NCBI RefSeq assembly: GCF_003815975.1
Contig: NZ_CP033932.1
Span: forward strand, 682,001-746,000
Direction of reading: 5' to 3'
DNA from: Chryseobacterium bernardetii
GTDB lineage: Bacteria; Bacteroidota; Bacteroidia; Flavobacteriales; Weeksellaceae
Length of the DNA stretch: 64,000 nt
Positions 1 to 8,281 of the stretch are shown here, one piece after another. Within the stretch, counting starts at the first letter, position 1. The number at the start of each line of letters is the position of its first letter. Both the position numbers and the translations under genes were made by a program. The notes beneath the pieces are model-generated. The model searched no databases and was not told the DNA's origin. It saw only the letters and a program-made list of their open reading frames with translations.

Positions 1-453
1 GTTTATGTAGCCACCACGGAAATGACTCACGGAATTGTTGATTTCTTTTCTGAAGGAGAACTTTTCACCCCTCTTCTTGCCTCTTCAAGTGTTCCTTTCA
101 TCCTTCCCCCGGTAAGAATGGGAGAAAAAATATATGTAGACGGCGGAGTTCTTGACAACCTTCCTATTGAACCGATCATGGATAAATGTGATTTCCTGAT
201 CGCCTCCCATGTCAACTCAATAAGCTATGATGAATTAAACAAGATGAGCCTGATGAAAGAATTCGACCGGATTCTCCATTTAGCCATTGCAAAATCTGTT
301 TATTCCAAGGTAAAATACTGTAATATATTTTTAGACCCGCCTAAAATGACAAAGTATAGCCTGTTCAATAAAAAATATATGGATGAAATGTTTCAGCAGG
401 TATACGAATATACCTGTATGGAACTTGAAGAAAAGGGATACATCAAGATGTAA
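1..453 (+). CDS. patatin-like phospholipase, 3' part only
   Basis: The reading frame is open from the first base, so this is the C-terminal ~150 residues of a longer protein whose start lies outside the window. The piece carries the motif DGGVLDNLP, which matches the patatin DGG/DGA block holding the catalytic Asp of the Ser-Asp dyad. The nucleophile elbow (GxSxG) and oxyanion loop would lie upstream and are not visible. The preceding stretch SSSVPFILPPV is also typical of the family. The family consists of lipid acyl hydrolases; in Bacteroidota many are cell-envelope or cytosolic esterases. The substrate cannot be deduced. It converges with the DHH phosphoesterase, with 49 bp between stops and no obvious terminator. 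Confidence 0.85.
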   Translation, partial: VYVATTEMTHGIVDFFSEGELFTPLLASSSVPFILPPVRMGEKIYVDGGVLDNLPIEPIMDKCDFLIASHVNSISYDELNKMSLMKEFDRILHLAIAKSVYSKVKYCNIFLDPPKMTKYSLFNKKYMDEMFQQVYEYTCMELEEKGYIKM

Positions 454-502
454 GAATTTACAAAAACAATTACAATCTTCTCTCAACTTCCGGCACTCCT
501 CC

Positions 503-1507
503 TTATAAATTTTCTTCAATCAGTCTTGTCTTGAACATTTCTATAGTTCCCGGCAGAGAATCATCAGATTTACCTCCTGCAGCATTAATATGCCCACCAC
601 CATTGAAGTACTTTCTTGAGAACTGGTTGACATCCACATCGTCTTTACTACGGAATGAGATCTTGATAAAATCTTCATAAAGATCTTCCATAAAGAAGGC
701 AGACATTTTCACTCCGGCAATACTTAATCCGTAATTTACAAAACCTTCCGTATCTCCTTTCTGGAAACCAAATTCTTTAAGTTCATTTCTGGTAAGGCTT
801 AAAATAGCTACTCTTCCATCATTCACCACCTCTATTCTTCCTAAAACTAAAGCAAGCAAATGAAGGCGGGAAACTGTATTGGTATCCCAGGTGTTGGAAG
901 TAATCATTGCAGGATCTGCGCCTTTTTCTATTAAATTGGCAATAATTCTATGGGTAGTAGCACTGGTTGAACGGAAACGGAAACCTCCTGTATCTGTCAT
1001 AATTCCGGTATACAGACATTCTGCTATATCCAGATTCACAAGTTTTTCATCCTCCAGTGCTTCAATGAAATGATAAACCATTTGAGAGGTGGCAGGAATT
1101 ACCGTATCCGAATACACAAAATCAAACGGCTCCGGCTGCTGGTGATGGTCAATAAGAATCTTCTTTCCCTGAGCCTTTACCAGCCAGTCTCCCAGTAATC
1201 CGATTCTTGAAGGAGAATTAAAATCAAGACAGAAAATAACATCTGCAGCCGCAATAATATCAGCAGCCAGCTTTCTTTTATATTCTGCAATAATCACTTT
1301 TTTAGCTTCCGGCATCCACTTCAGAAACTTTGGAAAATCATTAGGAACAATCACCTCAGCAAAGATCCCTTTTGCCTTTAAATAATGTTTCAATCCCAGA
1401 CTGGAACCAATAGCATCACCATCCGGATTATAGTGGGTAAGAATAACTATTTTGTTTTCAGGTGTTAGTAATGTATTGATCTCTAAAAGTTCTGCTGGTG
1501 TAAACAT
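503..1507 (-). CDS. DHH/DHHA1 phosphoesterase, NrnA-like oligoribonuclease
   Basis: A 334-residue protein of the bifunctional oligoribonuclease / pAp phosphatase (NrnA) type. Motif I is HYNPDGDAIGSSLGL near residue 25, the DHH motif is LIDHHQQP near residue 120, and the C-terminal DHHA1 domain has the substrate-binding glycine cluster GGGHINAAGG near residue 305. The length is normal for NrnA. The family degrades 2-5 nt RNA fragments or dephosphorylates pAp using Mn2+ and acts in the cytoplasm. The start ATG is supported by a minus-strand TATCTTTG box about 33 bp upstream. It is divergent from rpmH. Assignment to NrnA rather than another DHH member is by overall layout only. Confidence 0.88.
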   Translation of the reverse strand: MFTPAELLEINTLLTPENKIVILTHYNPDGDAIGSSLGLKHYLKAKGIFAEVIVPNDFPKFLKWMPEAKKVIIAEYKRKLAADIIAAADVIFCLDFNSPSRIGLLGDWLVKAQGKKILIDHHQQPEPFDFVYSDTVIPATSQMVYHFIEALEDEKLVNLDIAECLYTGIMTDTGGFRFRSTSATTHRIIANLIEKGADPAMITSNTWDTNTVSRLHLLALVLGRIEVVNDGRVAILSLTRNELKEFGFQKGDTEGFVNYGLSIAGVKMSAFFMEDLYEDFIKISFRSKDDVDVNQFSRKYFNGGGHINAAGGKSDDSLPGTIEMFKTRLIEENL

Positions 1508-1539
1508 CTTGTGTTTATTTTCGTTAAAATTAAAGTTTT

Positions 1540-1547
1540 CAAAGATA
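1540..1547 (-). promoter_or_regulatory. -7 box for the DHH phosphoesterase
   Basis: The minus strand reads TATCTTTG, an exact match to the Bacteroidota -7 consensus TAnnTTTG, about 33 bp before the ATG. No clear -33 TTG was found at the usual spacing. Confidence 0.55.
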
Positions 1548-1666
1548 GAGCTTTTATATAAATCATTTAAATATTATTTTTGCATCCCGAATTTGGTCTA
1601 CAATCAGGCTTTATAAGTATTTGACTGAAAAACCTTAAAGATAATTTCAAAAAAAAATCATTAAAG

Positions 1667-1697
1667 TTTGTAACTTATAAAAATTTATATATCTTTG
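1667..1697 (+). promoter_or_regulatory. rpmH promoter (TTTG-N19-TATCTTTG)
   Basis: TTTG at 1667-1670 and TATCTTTG at 1690-1697 are separated by 19 bp, an ideal Bacteroidota two-box promoter. The expected transcript start leaves a leader of roughly 40 nt before rpmH. A further -7-like box, TATTTTTG, lies at 1575-1582 without a clear -33 partner. Confidence 0.75.
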
Positions 1698-1741
1698 CAA
1701 CCTGAAAATTAATAGATTAATTACGATTTAAACATATAGTA

Positions 1742-1900
1742 ATGAGTAAAAGAACATTCCAGCCATCAGAAAGAAAGAGAAGAAACAAACACGGTTTCAG
1801 AGAAAGAATGTCTACGCCAAATGGAAGAAGAGTTTTGGCTGCGAGAAGAGCTAAAGGCAGAAAGAGATTAACTGTAAGTGCTGCACGCGCTAAGAGATAA
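1742..1900 (+). CDS. rpmH: 50S ribosomal protein L34
   Basis: A 52-residue, extremely basic protein beginning [19 protein letters not shown] and ending in SAARAKR, which is the canonical L34 sequence. It is a structural protein of the large ribosomal subunit. It has its own strong promoter and is followed by a hairpin terminator, so it is probably monocistronic. It is not followed by rnpA as in many other phyla; ftsE lies next. The start is unambiguous because the family begins MSKRT or MKRT. Confidence 0.97.
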   Translation: MSKRTFQPSERKRRNKHGFRERMSTPNGRRVLAARRAKGRKRLTVSAARAKR

Positions 1901-1923
1901 TTTCATATTATCATATACAAAAC

Positions 1924-1957
1924 ATGCTTGAAGAGTTTCTTTTCAGGCATTTTTTGT
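1924..1957 (+). terminator. rpmH terminator
   Basis: The 9-bp stem ATGCTTGAA / TTCAGGCAT contains one G-U pair, has a 9-nt loop and is followed by a T tract. Confidence 0.7.
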
Positions 1958-2053
1958 TGTTAAAATTTATTAAAATTAGAGTCAGATAGACTTCTTTTTT
2001 CTATTTTTAAAGATTGAAAATTTTTTGTTAGAAATAGCCTTTAAAATTAAATT

Positions 2054-2764
2054 ATGCCACATACCAATATCTCCGGAGACAATATTATAAGTTTACAGCA
2101 CGCAAAAATTGCCCAAAAAAACTTTACTGTTCTTTCTGATGTAAATCTTAATATTAAAAAAGGTAGATTCTGCTACCTTATTGGAAAAACAGGTTCCGGA
2201 AAAAGTTCTCTACTGAAAACGCTTTATGGACACATCCCGTTAGCATCAGGACATGGAGCCGTGGTAGGATTTGATCTGGCTAAACTAAAGCCTTCTGACA
2301 TCCCTAACCTAAGAAGAAAGTTAGGAATTGTATTTCAGGATTTCCAGTTACTTTCGGACAGAACTGTTGAAAAGAACCTTAAGTTCGTTTTGGAAGCTAC
2401 AGGATGGAGTGATAAGACCAAAATGGAAGACAGAATCAATGAAGTATTGGGAAGTGTAAACATGAAGAGCAAAAAGCACAAAATGCCGCATGAACTTTCT
2501 GGAGGTGAACAACAGCGTATCGCCATCGCAAGAGCACTTCTTAACCACCCTGATTTAATTCTTGCGGATGAGCCCACAGGAAATCTTGACCCTGAGACTT
2601 CCAATGAAATTATGACCTTATTAAAACAGGTTGCCCTTGAAAATGGTGCCGCTGTAGTAATGGCGACCCATGATTACCATATGATACAGAACTTCCCTGG
2701 TGAAGCTATCAGATGTGAAGATGGGAAAGTATCTGTATTGGATACTGCAGAACTTTTTGAATAA
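2054..2764 (+). CDS. ftsE: cell division ABC-transporter ATPase FtsE
   Basis: A 236-residue single ABC ATPase domain. Walker A is GKTGSGKSS near residue 45, the ABC signature is LSGGEQQRIAIARAL, and Walker B is LILADEPTGNLDP, followed by an H-loop in MATHDYHM. The short length and the sequence around the Q-loop (GIVFQDFQLL) fit FtsE, the cytoplasmic ATPase that partners the membrane protein FtsX to control peptidoglycan hydrolases at the division site. No ftsX is adjacent, so the pair is split in this genome or the protein belongs to a related LolD/MacB-type group. It stands alone between rpmH and the convergent trmN6-like gene. Confidence 0.8.
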   Translation: MPHTNISGDNIISLQHAKIAQKNFTVLSDVNLNIKKGRFCYLIGKTGSGKSSLLKTLYGHIPLASGHGAVVGFDLAKLKPSDIPNLRRKLGIVFQDFQLLSDRTVEKNLKFVLEATGWSDKTKMEDRINEVLGSVNMKSKKHKMPHELSGGEQQRIAIARALLNHPDLILADEPTGNLDPETSNEIMTLLKQVALENGAAVVMATHDYHMIQNFPGEAIRCEDGKVSVLDTAELFE

Positions 2765-2814
2765 AATTTAAGGGTTTAGAAATATAAAATCACTTTTATT
2801 TTCTAATTTCCGAA

Positions 2815-3507
2815 CTATTTAAAGACATGAAACTCCTTAGTGAGTTCAAGATATTGGTCCGAGTATTTTCTCGGACTTTTTTCTATTATAAATTCAGATT
2901 CCTGAAGTATATCTTCCGTAAAAGAAAACTCTAAGACCACTCTTTTTGTTTTGGAATTCTCAATACCTTTAATATTAACCCGTCTGTTCAGAAACAGTTT
3001 ATTTTCTTCAGCAATTGAAATAAAGATTTCCCCTGCTTCCACCGGGATAATTACTGAAAACAATCCATTTTCAGATAAAAACCGGGCAGATTGAGCGATA
3101 AGCTGTCTGAAATTCAACTCTACCGTTTGGCGTGCAATTTTATCTTTACCAGATCCCGATTCTTCAAAATAAGGTGGATTCGAAACAATCAGATCAAATG
3201 TGCCTTCCGTTTCAAAAGTTTTAAAATCCTGATGAATGTTTCTCAGCCTTGTACGGAAAGGAGAGTTTTCAAAATTAAGTTTCGTCAATGCAACAGCATC
3301 TTCATTAATATCCAGTCCTAAAAAATCCGCCTGCAGATTCCTTTGGGCCAACATCAAAGAGATCAATCCTGTTCCAGTTCCTACTTCCAAAACACGAAAA
3401 GCAGATTCAACACCTGCTAATGCACCAAGCAGAACTCCATCCGTTCCTACACGGAAGACTTCTTTGGATTGCTGGATCTCAAATTGTTTAAACGTAAAAG
3501 GTTTCAC
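2815..3507 (-). CDS. tRNA1(Val) (adenine37-N6)-methyltransferase family protein
   Basis: A 230-residue class I SAM methyltransferase. The glycine-rich motif I is VLEVGTGTGLISLML near residue 40, an acidic residue follows in LGLDINEDA, and the N6-adenine signature NPPY lies in LIVSNPPYFEESG near residue 110. This matches the YfiC/TrmN6 family, which methylates A37 of tRNA-Val. The start codon is GTG. The stop of the upstream histidine kinase overlaps it by one base, so translation of the two is coupled and the gene is the last of a ribE / kinase / methyltransferase operon. Confidence 0.82.
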   Translation of the reverse strand: MKPFTFKQFEIQQSKEVFRVGTDGVLLGALAGVESAFRVLEVGTGTGLISLMLAQRNLQADFLGLDINEDAVALTKLNFENSPFRTRLRNIHQDFKTFETEGTFDLIVSNPPYFEESGSGKDKIARQTVELNFRQLIAQSARFLSENGLFSVIIPVEAGEIFISIAEENKLFLNRRVNIKGIENSKTKRVVLEFSFTEDILQESEFIIEKSPRKYSDQYLELTKEFHVFK

Positions 3508-4961
3508 TATAAATTGGTAGGCAATGTAATGATAAACGTAGATCCCTTCCCTACTTCAGATTTCACTGAGATCTCTCCTTTATAATCTTCAATCATTTTT
3601 CTTACCATGGATAATCCAAGTCCCATTCCGCTGGTTTTGGAAGTAAAGTTAGGCTCAAAAATTCTTTCATACATATTTTCAGGAATCCCGACCCCGTTAT
3701 CCTGAACAGAAATAATAACCCTTCGCTGATGCTGTTCTACATCTACATTGATAATCAATTTCCTTTCATCACTTTCTGCCTGCTTGGCATTGGTAACAAG
3801 ATTGGTGATGATTCTGGACAGATAGATTCTATCCATATTGATCATGATATTACTCTTGTTGGCGTGCATGAAGATACTGTCATCATTAAATACACGAAGA
3901 ATATCTTCTACTTCTGTATTCAGATTGATTACCTCATTATTTTTTTCAGGAAGTTTTGCAAATTCCGAGAATGCAGAAGCCACAGTAGCAATCAGATCAA
4001 TCTGATCCACCATTGTTTTACTCATCTGTTTCACTTTTTCCTTTATGTTCGGATCTTCCGGATCAAATTTTCTTTCAAAATTCTGAATGGTAAGCTTCAT
4101 AGGAGTAAGCGGATTCTTCACCTCATGGGCAACTTGTTTCGCCATTTCCCTCCATGCTTCTTCAGAAGCCTTAAACCTTAACCTTTCTTTCTGATCCTGG
4201 ATCTGCAGAATCATTCTGTTGTAAGCTCTTGCCAGAGCATTCAGCTCATCATTTTTATAATATCTGATAGGACGCATTTCATTTTCAAACAATGTAATAC
4301 GGGTAATCATATCGGAGAACTTCGTAATGGTTTTGGCCAGGCTATTGGAAGTTACCCAGCTTATCCATATACTGAACAGGATTAGAAATATATCCACTAA
4401 AAGAATATATTTTACATACTGATGCAGTACGTCAAGATAGGCAGATTCGTTATGATATAAAGGAATATAAACAATACCGATTGGCTCCAGTTCATTGTTT
4501 TTCAATAAAAGATACGAAGAGGTTAGCTTGGCATCTTTAGCAGCATCATATCTGGTCATATCAACTCTCGCATCCGTAGACAGGATTTTGTTGATAATTT
4601 CTATAGAGAGTGTTTTCTGATCAATCAGGCTTTCATCCTTATTAGACAGCAGATAATTTCCTTTCAGATCATAAATAACAATATCATGCTGGTTAATATC
4701 TGCAATCTCAAAGATTTTATTCCCTAAAACCTTCGGCAGATCCTGTGTTTCTACCAGTGTACGGCTTACGGCATAATCCAGATATCTCATTACAGCATTG
4801 GTTTTCTCCTGCATATCAATGTTACTCTGCTGCAGTGAATTATTCCTCAACACAAAATAAGGAACCAGTGATGTTGCCACAACACTTAAAAAGCATACCA
4901 ATAAGAAACCGAAAAACACACGATTCCTTAAGCTATATCCTTTATATTTATTTAACGACAT
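3507..4961 (-). CDS. membrane sensor histidine kinase, NtrY-like
   Basis: A 484-residue kinase. TM1 is at about residues 15-37, an extracytoplasmic sensor region spans 40-180, and TM2 is at about 184-204. A HAMP-like segment follows, then the dimerisation/phosphoacceptor helix with AHEVKNPLTP (His about 279). The HATPase domain has an N box (NLVTNAKQA), G1 (QDNGVGIP) and G2 (GMGLGLSM). The HEVKNPLTP form is typical of NtrY-type sensors. It autophosphorylates and passes phosphate to a response regulator, but no regulator is encoded nearby, so its partner is elsewhere. It begins one base after the ribE stop and overlaps the next gene by one base. The signal sensed is unknown. Confidence 0.88.
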   Translation of the reverse strand: MSLNKYKGYSLRNRVFFGFLLVCFLSVVATSLVPYFVLRNNSLQQSNIDMQEKTNAVMRYLDYAVSRTLVETQDLPKVLGNKIFEIADINQHDIVIYDLKGNYLLSNKDESLIDQKTLSIEIINKILSTDARVDMTRYDAAKDAKLTSSYLLLKNNELEPIGIVYIPLYHNESAYLDVLHQYVKYILLVDIFLILFSIWISWVTSNSLAKTITKFSDMITRITLFENEMRPIRYYKNDELNALARAYNRMILQIQDQKERLRFKASEEAWREMAKQVAHEVKNPLTPMKLTIQNFERKFDPEDPNIKEKVKQMSKTMVDQIDLIATVASAFSEFAKLPEKNNEVINLNTEVEDILRVFNDDSIFMHANKSNIMINMDRIYLSRIITNLVTNAKQAESDERKLIINVDVEQHQRRVIISVQDNGVGIPENMYERIFEPNFTSKTSGMGLGLSMVRKMIEDYKGEISVKSEVGKGSTFIITLPTNL

Positions 4962-4962
4962 C

Positions 4963-5547
4963 CTACTTTTTAATTAACCTAGCAATATACTTACCAATGA
5001 TATCAAATTCAAGGTTAACCTTATCACCAATTTTCAGGTGTTTCATATTGGTAAATTCCCAGGTGTAAGGAATAATGGCTACCGAGAACTGAGCATCTTC
5101 ACTTTTTGCTACGGTTAAACTGATTCCATTTACAGTAATAGAACCTTGGGGTACGGTTACAAAATTTCCGTCAGCTTCATATTTCATGGTGATAAAATAG
5201 CTTCCGTCTTTATTTTCGATTCCAACTACCTCTCCTGTTTTATCAACATGTCCCTGAACGATATGTCCATCCAGTCTTCCGTCCATTTTCATGCAACGCT
5301 CAAGATTCACCACACTTCCCACTTGCCATTTTCCCAAGTTGGTTTTTTCCAGTGTTTCATGAATAGCTGTTACTACATATTGGTTGTCTTTAATCTCAAC
5401 CACAGTAAGGCAGCATCCGTTGTGAGCCAGGCTCTGATCAATTTTAAGTTCGTTTGTAAAAGGGCATGTCAGGGTGAAATCTATGTTGCTTCCTTTCTCT
5501 TCAATCTTTTCAATAACACCAACTGCTTCAATAATTCCTGTGAACAT
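4963..5547 (-). CDS. ribE: riboflavin synthase alpha chain
   Basis: A 194-residue protein made of two lumazine-binding repeats. It begins with the invariant MFTGIIEAVG, and each half carries the family ligand segment (NGCCLTV near residue 45 and NGISLTV near residue 142). It dismutates two 6,7-dimethyl-8-ribityllumazine molecules to riboflavin in the cytoplasm. It is the first gene of an operon with a sensor kinase and a tRNA methyltransferase, an unusual neighbourhood without other rib genes. The promoter is a minus-strand TATCTTTG at 5582-5589, interleaved with the pdxA promoter. Confidence 0.95.
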   Translation of the reverse strand: MFTGIIEAVGVIEKIEEKGSNIDFTLTCPFTNELKIDQSLAHNGCCLTVVEIKDNQYVVTAIHETLEKTNLGKWQVGSVVNLERCMKMDGRLDGHIVQGHVDKTGEVVGIENKDGSYFITMKYEADGNFVTVPQGSITVNGISLTVAKSEDAQFSVAIIPYTWEFTNMKHLKIGDKVNLEFDIIGKYIARLIKK

Positions 5548-5559
5548 ATTATTTTTTGC

Positions 5560-5589
5560 TAAATTTGTAAATTATAATCTTCAAAGATA
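5560..5589. promoter_or_regulatory. overlapping divergent -7 boxes for pdxA (+) and ribE (-)
   Basis: The plus strand carries TAAATTTG at 5560-5567 and the minus strand carries TATCTTTG at 5582-5589. The predicted start sites fall within a few bases of each other, so polymerase at one promoter should occlude the other. Clear -33 TTG elements were not found. Confidence 0.5.
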
Positions 5590-5595
5590 ATCAAA

Positions 5596-6687
5596 ATGAG
5601 CCCAAAAAACCATAAAGTACGAGTAGGAATTTCAATCGGTGATTTCAACGGCATCGGCCCGGAGATCATTATGAAGTCTCTGAAAGACAAAACCATTACA
5701 GATTTTTTCACTCCTGTAATTTTTGGTTCGGGAAAATTATTCACTTATCAGAAAAACATTTTCAAGCTGAACCTTAATTTCAACTACGTAAATGAAGCAT
5801 CCCAGGCTCTGCCCGGTAAACTGAATATGGTGAATCTGACCAAGGAAAACGTTAACGTTGAATTGGGAGTTCCTACAGAAGAATCTACCAAAATGGCAAT
5901 TGACTCTTTGGAAGCTGCAACTGAAGCTTTAATGAAAGGAGACATTGACGTTCTGGTAACCGCTCCTATCAATAAAGATGAAATGGTAAAAATGGGCTTT
6001 AAGCATGCCGGACACACTGGTTATTTTGAAGAAAAATTCAGTAAGAAAGGATTAATGTTCCTGGTAACTGAAGACCTTAAAGTAGCGGTATCCACCCATC
6101 ATATTCCTATTGCAAAGGTAGCTGAGAATATTTCCAAAGAGAAGATCAAAAAGCAGATCAGGGTATTGAACCAGACGCTTATTGAAGATTTTTGCATTCA
6201 GAAGCCGAAAATTGCAGTATTGGGATTAAATCCTCATTCAGGAGATGGCGGAGTAATTGGAACTGAAGAAATAGAAATCATCAGCCCGGCCATTCAGGAA
6301 CTTTCAGACAATGGAATCCTGGCATTTGGGCCTTTCCCGGCAGATAGTTTCTTTCAGCCTAACAAATACAGGAACTTTGATGCTGTTTTAGCGATGTACC
6401 ACGATCAGGGATTAGCTCCATTCAAAACATTGGCTTATGAAGAAGGAGTAAATTATACAGCTGGGCTTCCTTTTATCAGAACTTCTCCGGATCATGGAGT
6501 TGCGTATGATATTGCAGGAAAAAATGTTGCCGATGAGCAGAGTTTTATGGAAGCTATCTTCACCGCTATTAAAGTTTTCAAGAACAGAAGTGAATACAGT
6601 GAACTGATGAGCAACCGCCTCCAGCCTAGAAAAATGGTTGTTGATAACGGAATAGATGAAGATCTTCCTGAGGAAACTGAAGCATAA
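5596..6687 (+). CDS. pdxA: 4-hydroxythreonine-4-phosphate dehydrogenase
   Basis: A 363-residue PdxA. The N-terminus VGISIGDFNGIGPEI is the family opening block. TAPINKDEM and HAGHTGYFEE supply the substrate and first metal histidine. AMYHDQGLAPFK and RTSPDHGVAYDIAGK supply the remaining metal ligands. It oxidises 4-phosphohydroxy-L-threonine with NAD in the DXP-dependent pyridoxal phosphate pathway. The length is slightly above the usual ~330. It is transcribed alone from a promoter shared back to back with ribE. The tail after residue 350 is acidic and looks unstructured. Confidence 0.95.
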   Translation: MSPKNHKVRVGISIGDFNGIGPEIIMKSLKDKTITDFFTPVIFGSGKLFTYQKNIFKLNLNFNYVNEASQALPGKLNMVNLTKENVNVELGVPTEESTKMAIDSLEAATEALMKGDIDVLVTAPINKDEMVKMGFKHAGHTGYFEEKFSKKGLMFLVTEDLKVAVSTHHIPIAKVAENISKEKIKKQIRVLNQTLIEDFCIQKPKIAVLGLNPHSGDGGVIGTEEIEIISPAIQELSDNGILAFGPFPADSFFQPNKYRNFDAVLAMYHDQGLAPFKTLAYEEGVNYTAGLPFIRTSPDHGVAYDIAGKNVADEQSFMEAIFTAIKVFKNRSEYSELMSNRLQPRKMVVDNGIDEDLPEETEA

Positions 6688-6728
6688 ACCGTTAAAACAA
6701 ATTTTAAATTAATTTGTTTTAGATTTTA

Positions 6729-6759
6729 TTTGTTATTATAAAAAAAATGCATATTTTTG
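6729..6759 (+). promoter_or_regulatory. promoter of the DUF177-rpmF operon (TTTG-N19-TATTTTTG)
   Basis: TTTG at 6729-6732 and TATTTTTG at 6752-6759 are spaced by 19 bp. The box ends only 12 bp before the ATG at 6772, implying a leader of about 6 nt. It also excludes the upstream TTG at 6757, which lies inside the box, as a start codon. Confidence 0.75.
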
Positions 6760-6771
6760 CACACTCATTTT

Positions 6772-7302
6772 ATGGACAAGTTAAGAAACTATGACGTAAG
6801 CTTTTCCGGACTTAAAAACGGAAAACACGAGTTCAAGTTTGAGATAGATAAAACGTTCTTTCAATTATTTGACACTGAGCAGGAATTTACAAATCCAAGA
6901 ATAGATGTAAATGTCTTATTAGACAAACACACCACATTTCTGGAGTTTGAGATTAAGATAAAAGGCTTGGTTGAACTGGTTTGTGATATTACAAATGAAG
7001 ATTTCGACTATCCTATTGAAAATGAAATTAAGATTCTGGTGAATTTCGGGGAAGAATATGATGACAGCAATGAAGATGTTATTACCATTCCTACCGGAGA
7101 GCATGCCTTCAACGTAGCCCATTTGATCTACGAAAATGTAATGCTTTCTATCCCGATGAAAAAGATTTCCCCGAATGTAAATGATGAAGACATCAAAATT
7201 CTTGACCAGTTCAGTCCGAAAAATATTGAGGAAACTGAAGAGGAAGAACATGAAAGTGACCCAAGATGGGATGCTTTAAGAAAATTAAGAGACAATAATT
7301 AA
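6772..7302 (+). CDS. DUF177 (YceD-like) protein
   Basis: A 176-residue acidic protein of the DUF177/YceD family, recognised by its size, the central ELVCDITNEDFDYPIE segment where the family often has a Cys-containing block, and its position directly before rpmF, the conserved context of this family. In plants and bacteria the family has been linked to 23S rRNA accumulation; the mechanism is not established. ATG at 6772 (MDKLRNYDVSF) was chosen because the longer frame would start inside the promoter. The C-terminal end is highly acidic and may be flexible. Confidence 0.85.
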   Translation: MDKLRNYDVSFSGLKNGKHEFKFEIDKTFFQLFDTEQEFTNPRIDVNVLLDKHTTFLEFEIKIKGLVELVCDITNEDFDYPIENEIKILVNFGEEYDDSNEDVITIPTGEHAFNVAHLIYENVMLSIPMKKISPNVNDEDIKILDQFSPKNIEETEEEEHESDPRWDALRKLRDNN

Positions 7303-7320
7303 ATAGAATAATTTAAATAT

Positions 7321-7341
7321 GATGAGATGATGAATCTCATC
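7321..7341 (+). promoter_or_regulatory. 8-bp hairpin in the rpmF leader
   Basis: GATGAGAT and ATCTCATC form a perfect 8-bp stem with a 5-nt loop, about 28 nt before the rpmF ATG. It has no T tract, so it is more likely an RNA-processing or translational element between the two cistrons than a terminator. Confidence 0.4.
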
Positions 7342-7369
7342 GCTCATCAATTAAAAAAGTTATTAGAAA

Positions 7370-7573
7370 ATGGCACATCCAAAGAGAAGACAGTCGTCTA
7401 CAAGAAGAGATAAGAGAAGAACTCACTACAAAGCTGTAGTTCCTCAATTAGCTAAAGATGCAACAACAGGAGAGCTTCACCTATACCACAGAGCTCACTG
7501 GCATGAAGGAAAATTGTACTACAGAGGTAAAGTAGTATTGGAAAAAGAAGTAGCTGCTACTGAAGAAAACTAA
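7370..7573 (+). CDS. rpmF: 50S ribosomal protein L32
   Basis: A 67-residue basic protein starting [20 protein letters not shown], the canonical L32 N-terminus. The four-cysteine zinc knuckle of some L32 forms is absent, so this is the zinc-independent type. It is a component of the large ribosomal subunit and is co-transcribed with the DUF177 gene. A strong hairpin terminator follows at 7611. Confidence 0.97.
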   Translation: MAHPKRRQSSTRRDKRRTHYKAVVPQLAKDATTGELHLYHRAHWHEGKLYYRGKVVLEKEVAATEEN

Positions 7574-7610
7574 GAGTCGCTTTTCGCTGAAAAAGCCTCA
7601 TTTTAATACA

Positions 7611-7647
7611 AAAACCGCCCAATTTTGATAAAATTTGGCGGTTTTTT
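7611..7647 (+). terminator. rpmF terminator
   Basis: A 16-bp stem beginning AAAACCGCCC (7611-7626 with 7630-7645, one G-U pair) and a T tract. The accB promoter begins inside its 3' end. Confidence 0.85.
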
Positions 7648-7677
7648 GTTGTTTTTTGCGTTTTTTTGGTATCTTTG
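7645..7677 (+). promoter_or_regulatory. accB promoter (TTTG-N21-TATCTTTG)
   Basis: TATCTTTG at 7670-7677 has a TTTG at 7645-7648, or a TTG at 7649-7651, upstream. The element overlaps the rpmF terminator T tract. Confidence 0.6.
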
Positions 7678-7700
7678 GCATCAAATCAAATATCAAATTT

Positions 7701-8183
7701 ATGGACATTAAAGACATACAAAATCTTATCAAGTTTGTATCTAAGGCTGAAGTTTCAGAAGTGAAGTACAAAACTAAAGATTTCGAAATCACTATTAAAA
7801 CTCCATTAGCTGGAAGCGACGCTGTTTATGCACAACCTGCAGTATACCACACTGCTCCTCAAGCGGTAGCTGCTCCGGCACCTGTTGCAACTCCGGCTGC
7901 TGCTCCTGCAGAAAAAGCTGAGGCTGCATCTGATGATAGCAAATATGTAGCGATTAAATCTCCAATGATCGGAACATTCTACAGAAAACCATCTCCGGAT
8001 AAAGACGTATTCGTAAATGTAGGTGATGAAGTTTCTGCCGGTAAAGTAGTTTGTGTAATTGAAGCAATGAAGTTATTCAACCAGATTGAATCTGAAATCA
8101 GCGGAAAAATTGTTAAAATCTTAGTTGACGATGCTACTCCGGTAGAATATGACCAACCATTATTCTTAGTAGATCCATCTTAA
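7701..8183 (+). CDS. accB: biotin carboxyl carrier protein of acetyl-CoA carboxylase
   Basis: A 160-residue BCCP. There is an N-terminal domain of about 40 residues, then an Ala/Pro-rich flexible linker at about residues 45-75, then the biotinyl domain with the biotin-accepting lysine in IEAMKLF (Lys 124). It carries CO2 on biotin between the biotin carboxylase AccC and the carboxyltransferase, the first committed step of fatty acid synthesis. ATG 7701 was chosen: the upstream extension would begin inside the terminator and promoter. accC follows, separated by an 89-98 bp repeat-containing spacer. Confidence 0.95.
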   Translation: MDIKDIQNLIKFVSKAEVSEVKYKTKDFEITIKTPLAGSDAVYAQPAVYHTAPQAVAAPAPVATPAAAPAEKAEAASDDSKYVAIKSPMIGTFYRKPSPDKDVFVNVGDEVSAGKVVCVIEAMKLFNQIESEISGKIVKILVDDATPVEYDQPLFLVDPS

Positions 8184-8191
8184 TTTAGAAG

Positions 8192-8217
8192 TTAGATGTT
8201 AGACATTAGATGTTAGA
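8192..8217 (+). repeat. 12-bp direct repeat in the accB-accC spacer
   Basis: TTAGATGTTAGA occurs at 8192-8203 and again at 8206-8217, separated by two bases. Confidence 0.7.
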
Positions 8218-8240
8218 TTAAATTCTACATTAAAATAACA

Positions 8241-8272
8241 TTATCTAATTTTCAAATTATCTAATTTTCAAA
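8241..8272 (+). repeat. perfect 16-bp tandem repeat just before accC
   Basis: TTATCTAATTTTCAAA is repeated exactly twice head to tail, ending one base before the possible TTG start and nine before the ATG of accC. Such AT-rich tandem words may be part of a dispersed intergenic repeat family. Confidence 0.8.
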
Positions 8273-8281
8273 TTGAAGAAG

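Noticed and set aside
6757..6771. TTG start for the DUF177 gene
   Set aside because: It lies within the -7 promoter box TATTTTTG; ATG 6772 is the only start compatible with that promoter.
7635..7700. N-terminal extension of accB
   Set aside because: It would start inside the rpmF terminator stem and pass through the accB promoter; BCCP proteins begin near MDIKDI.
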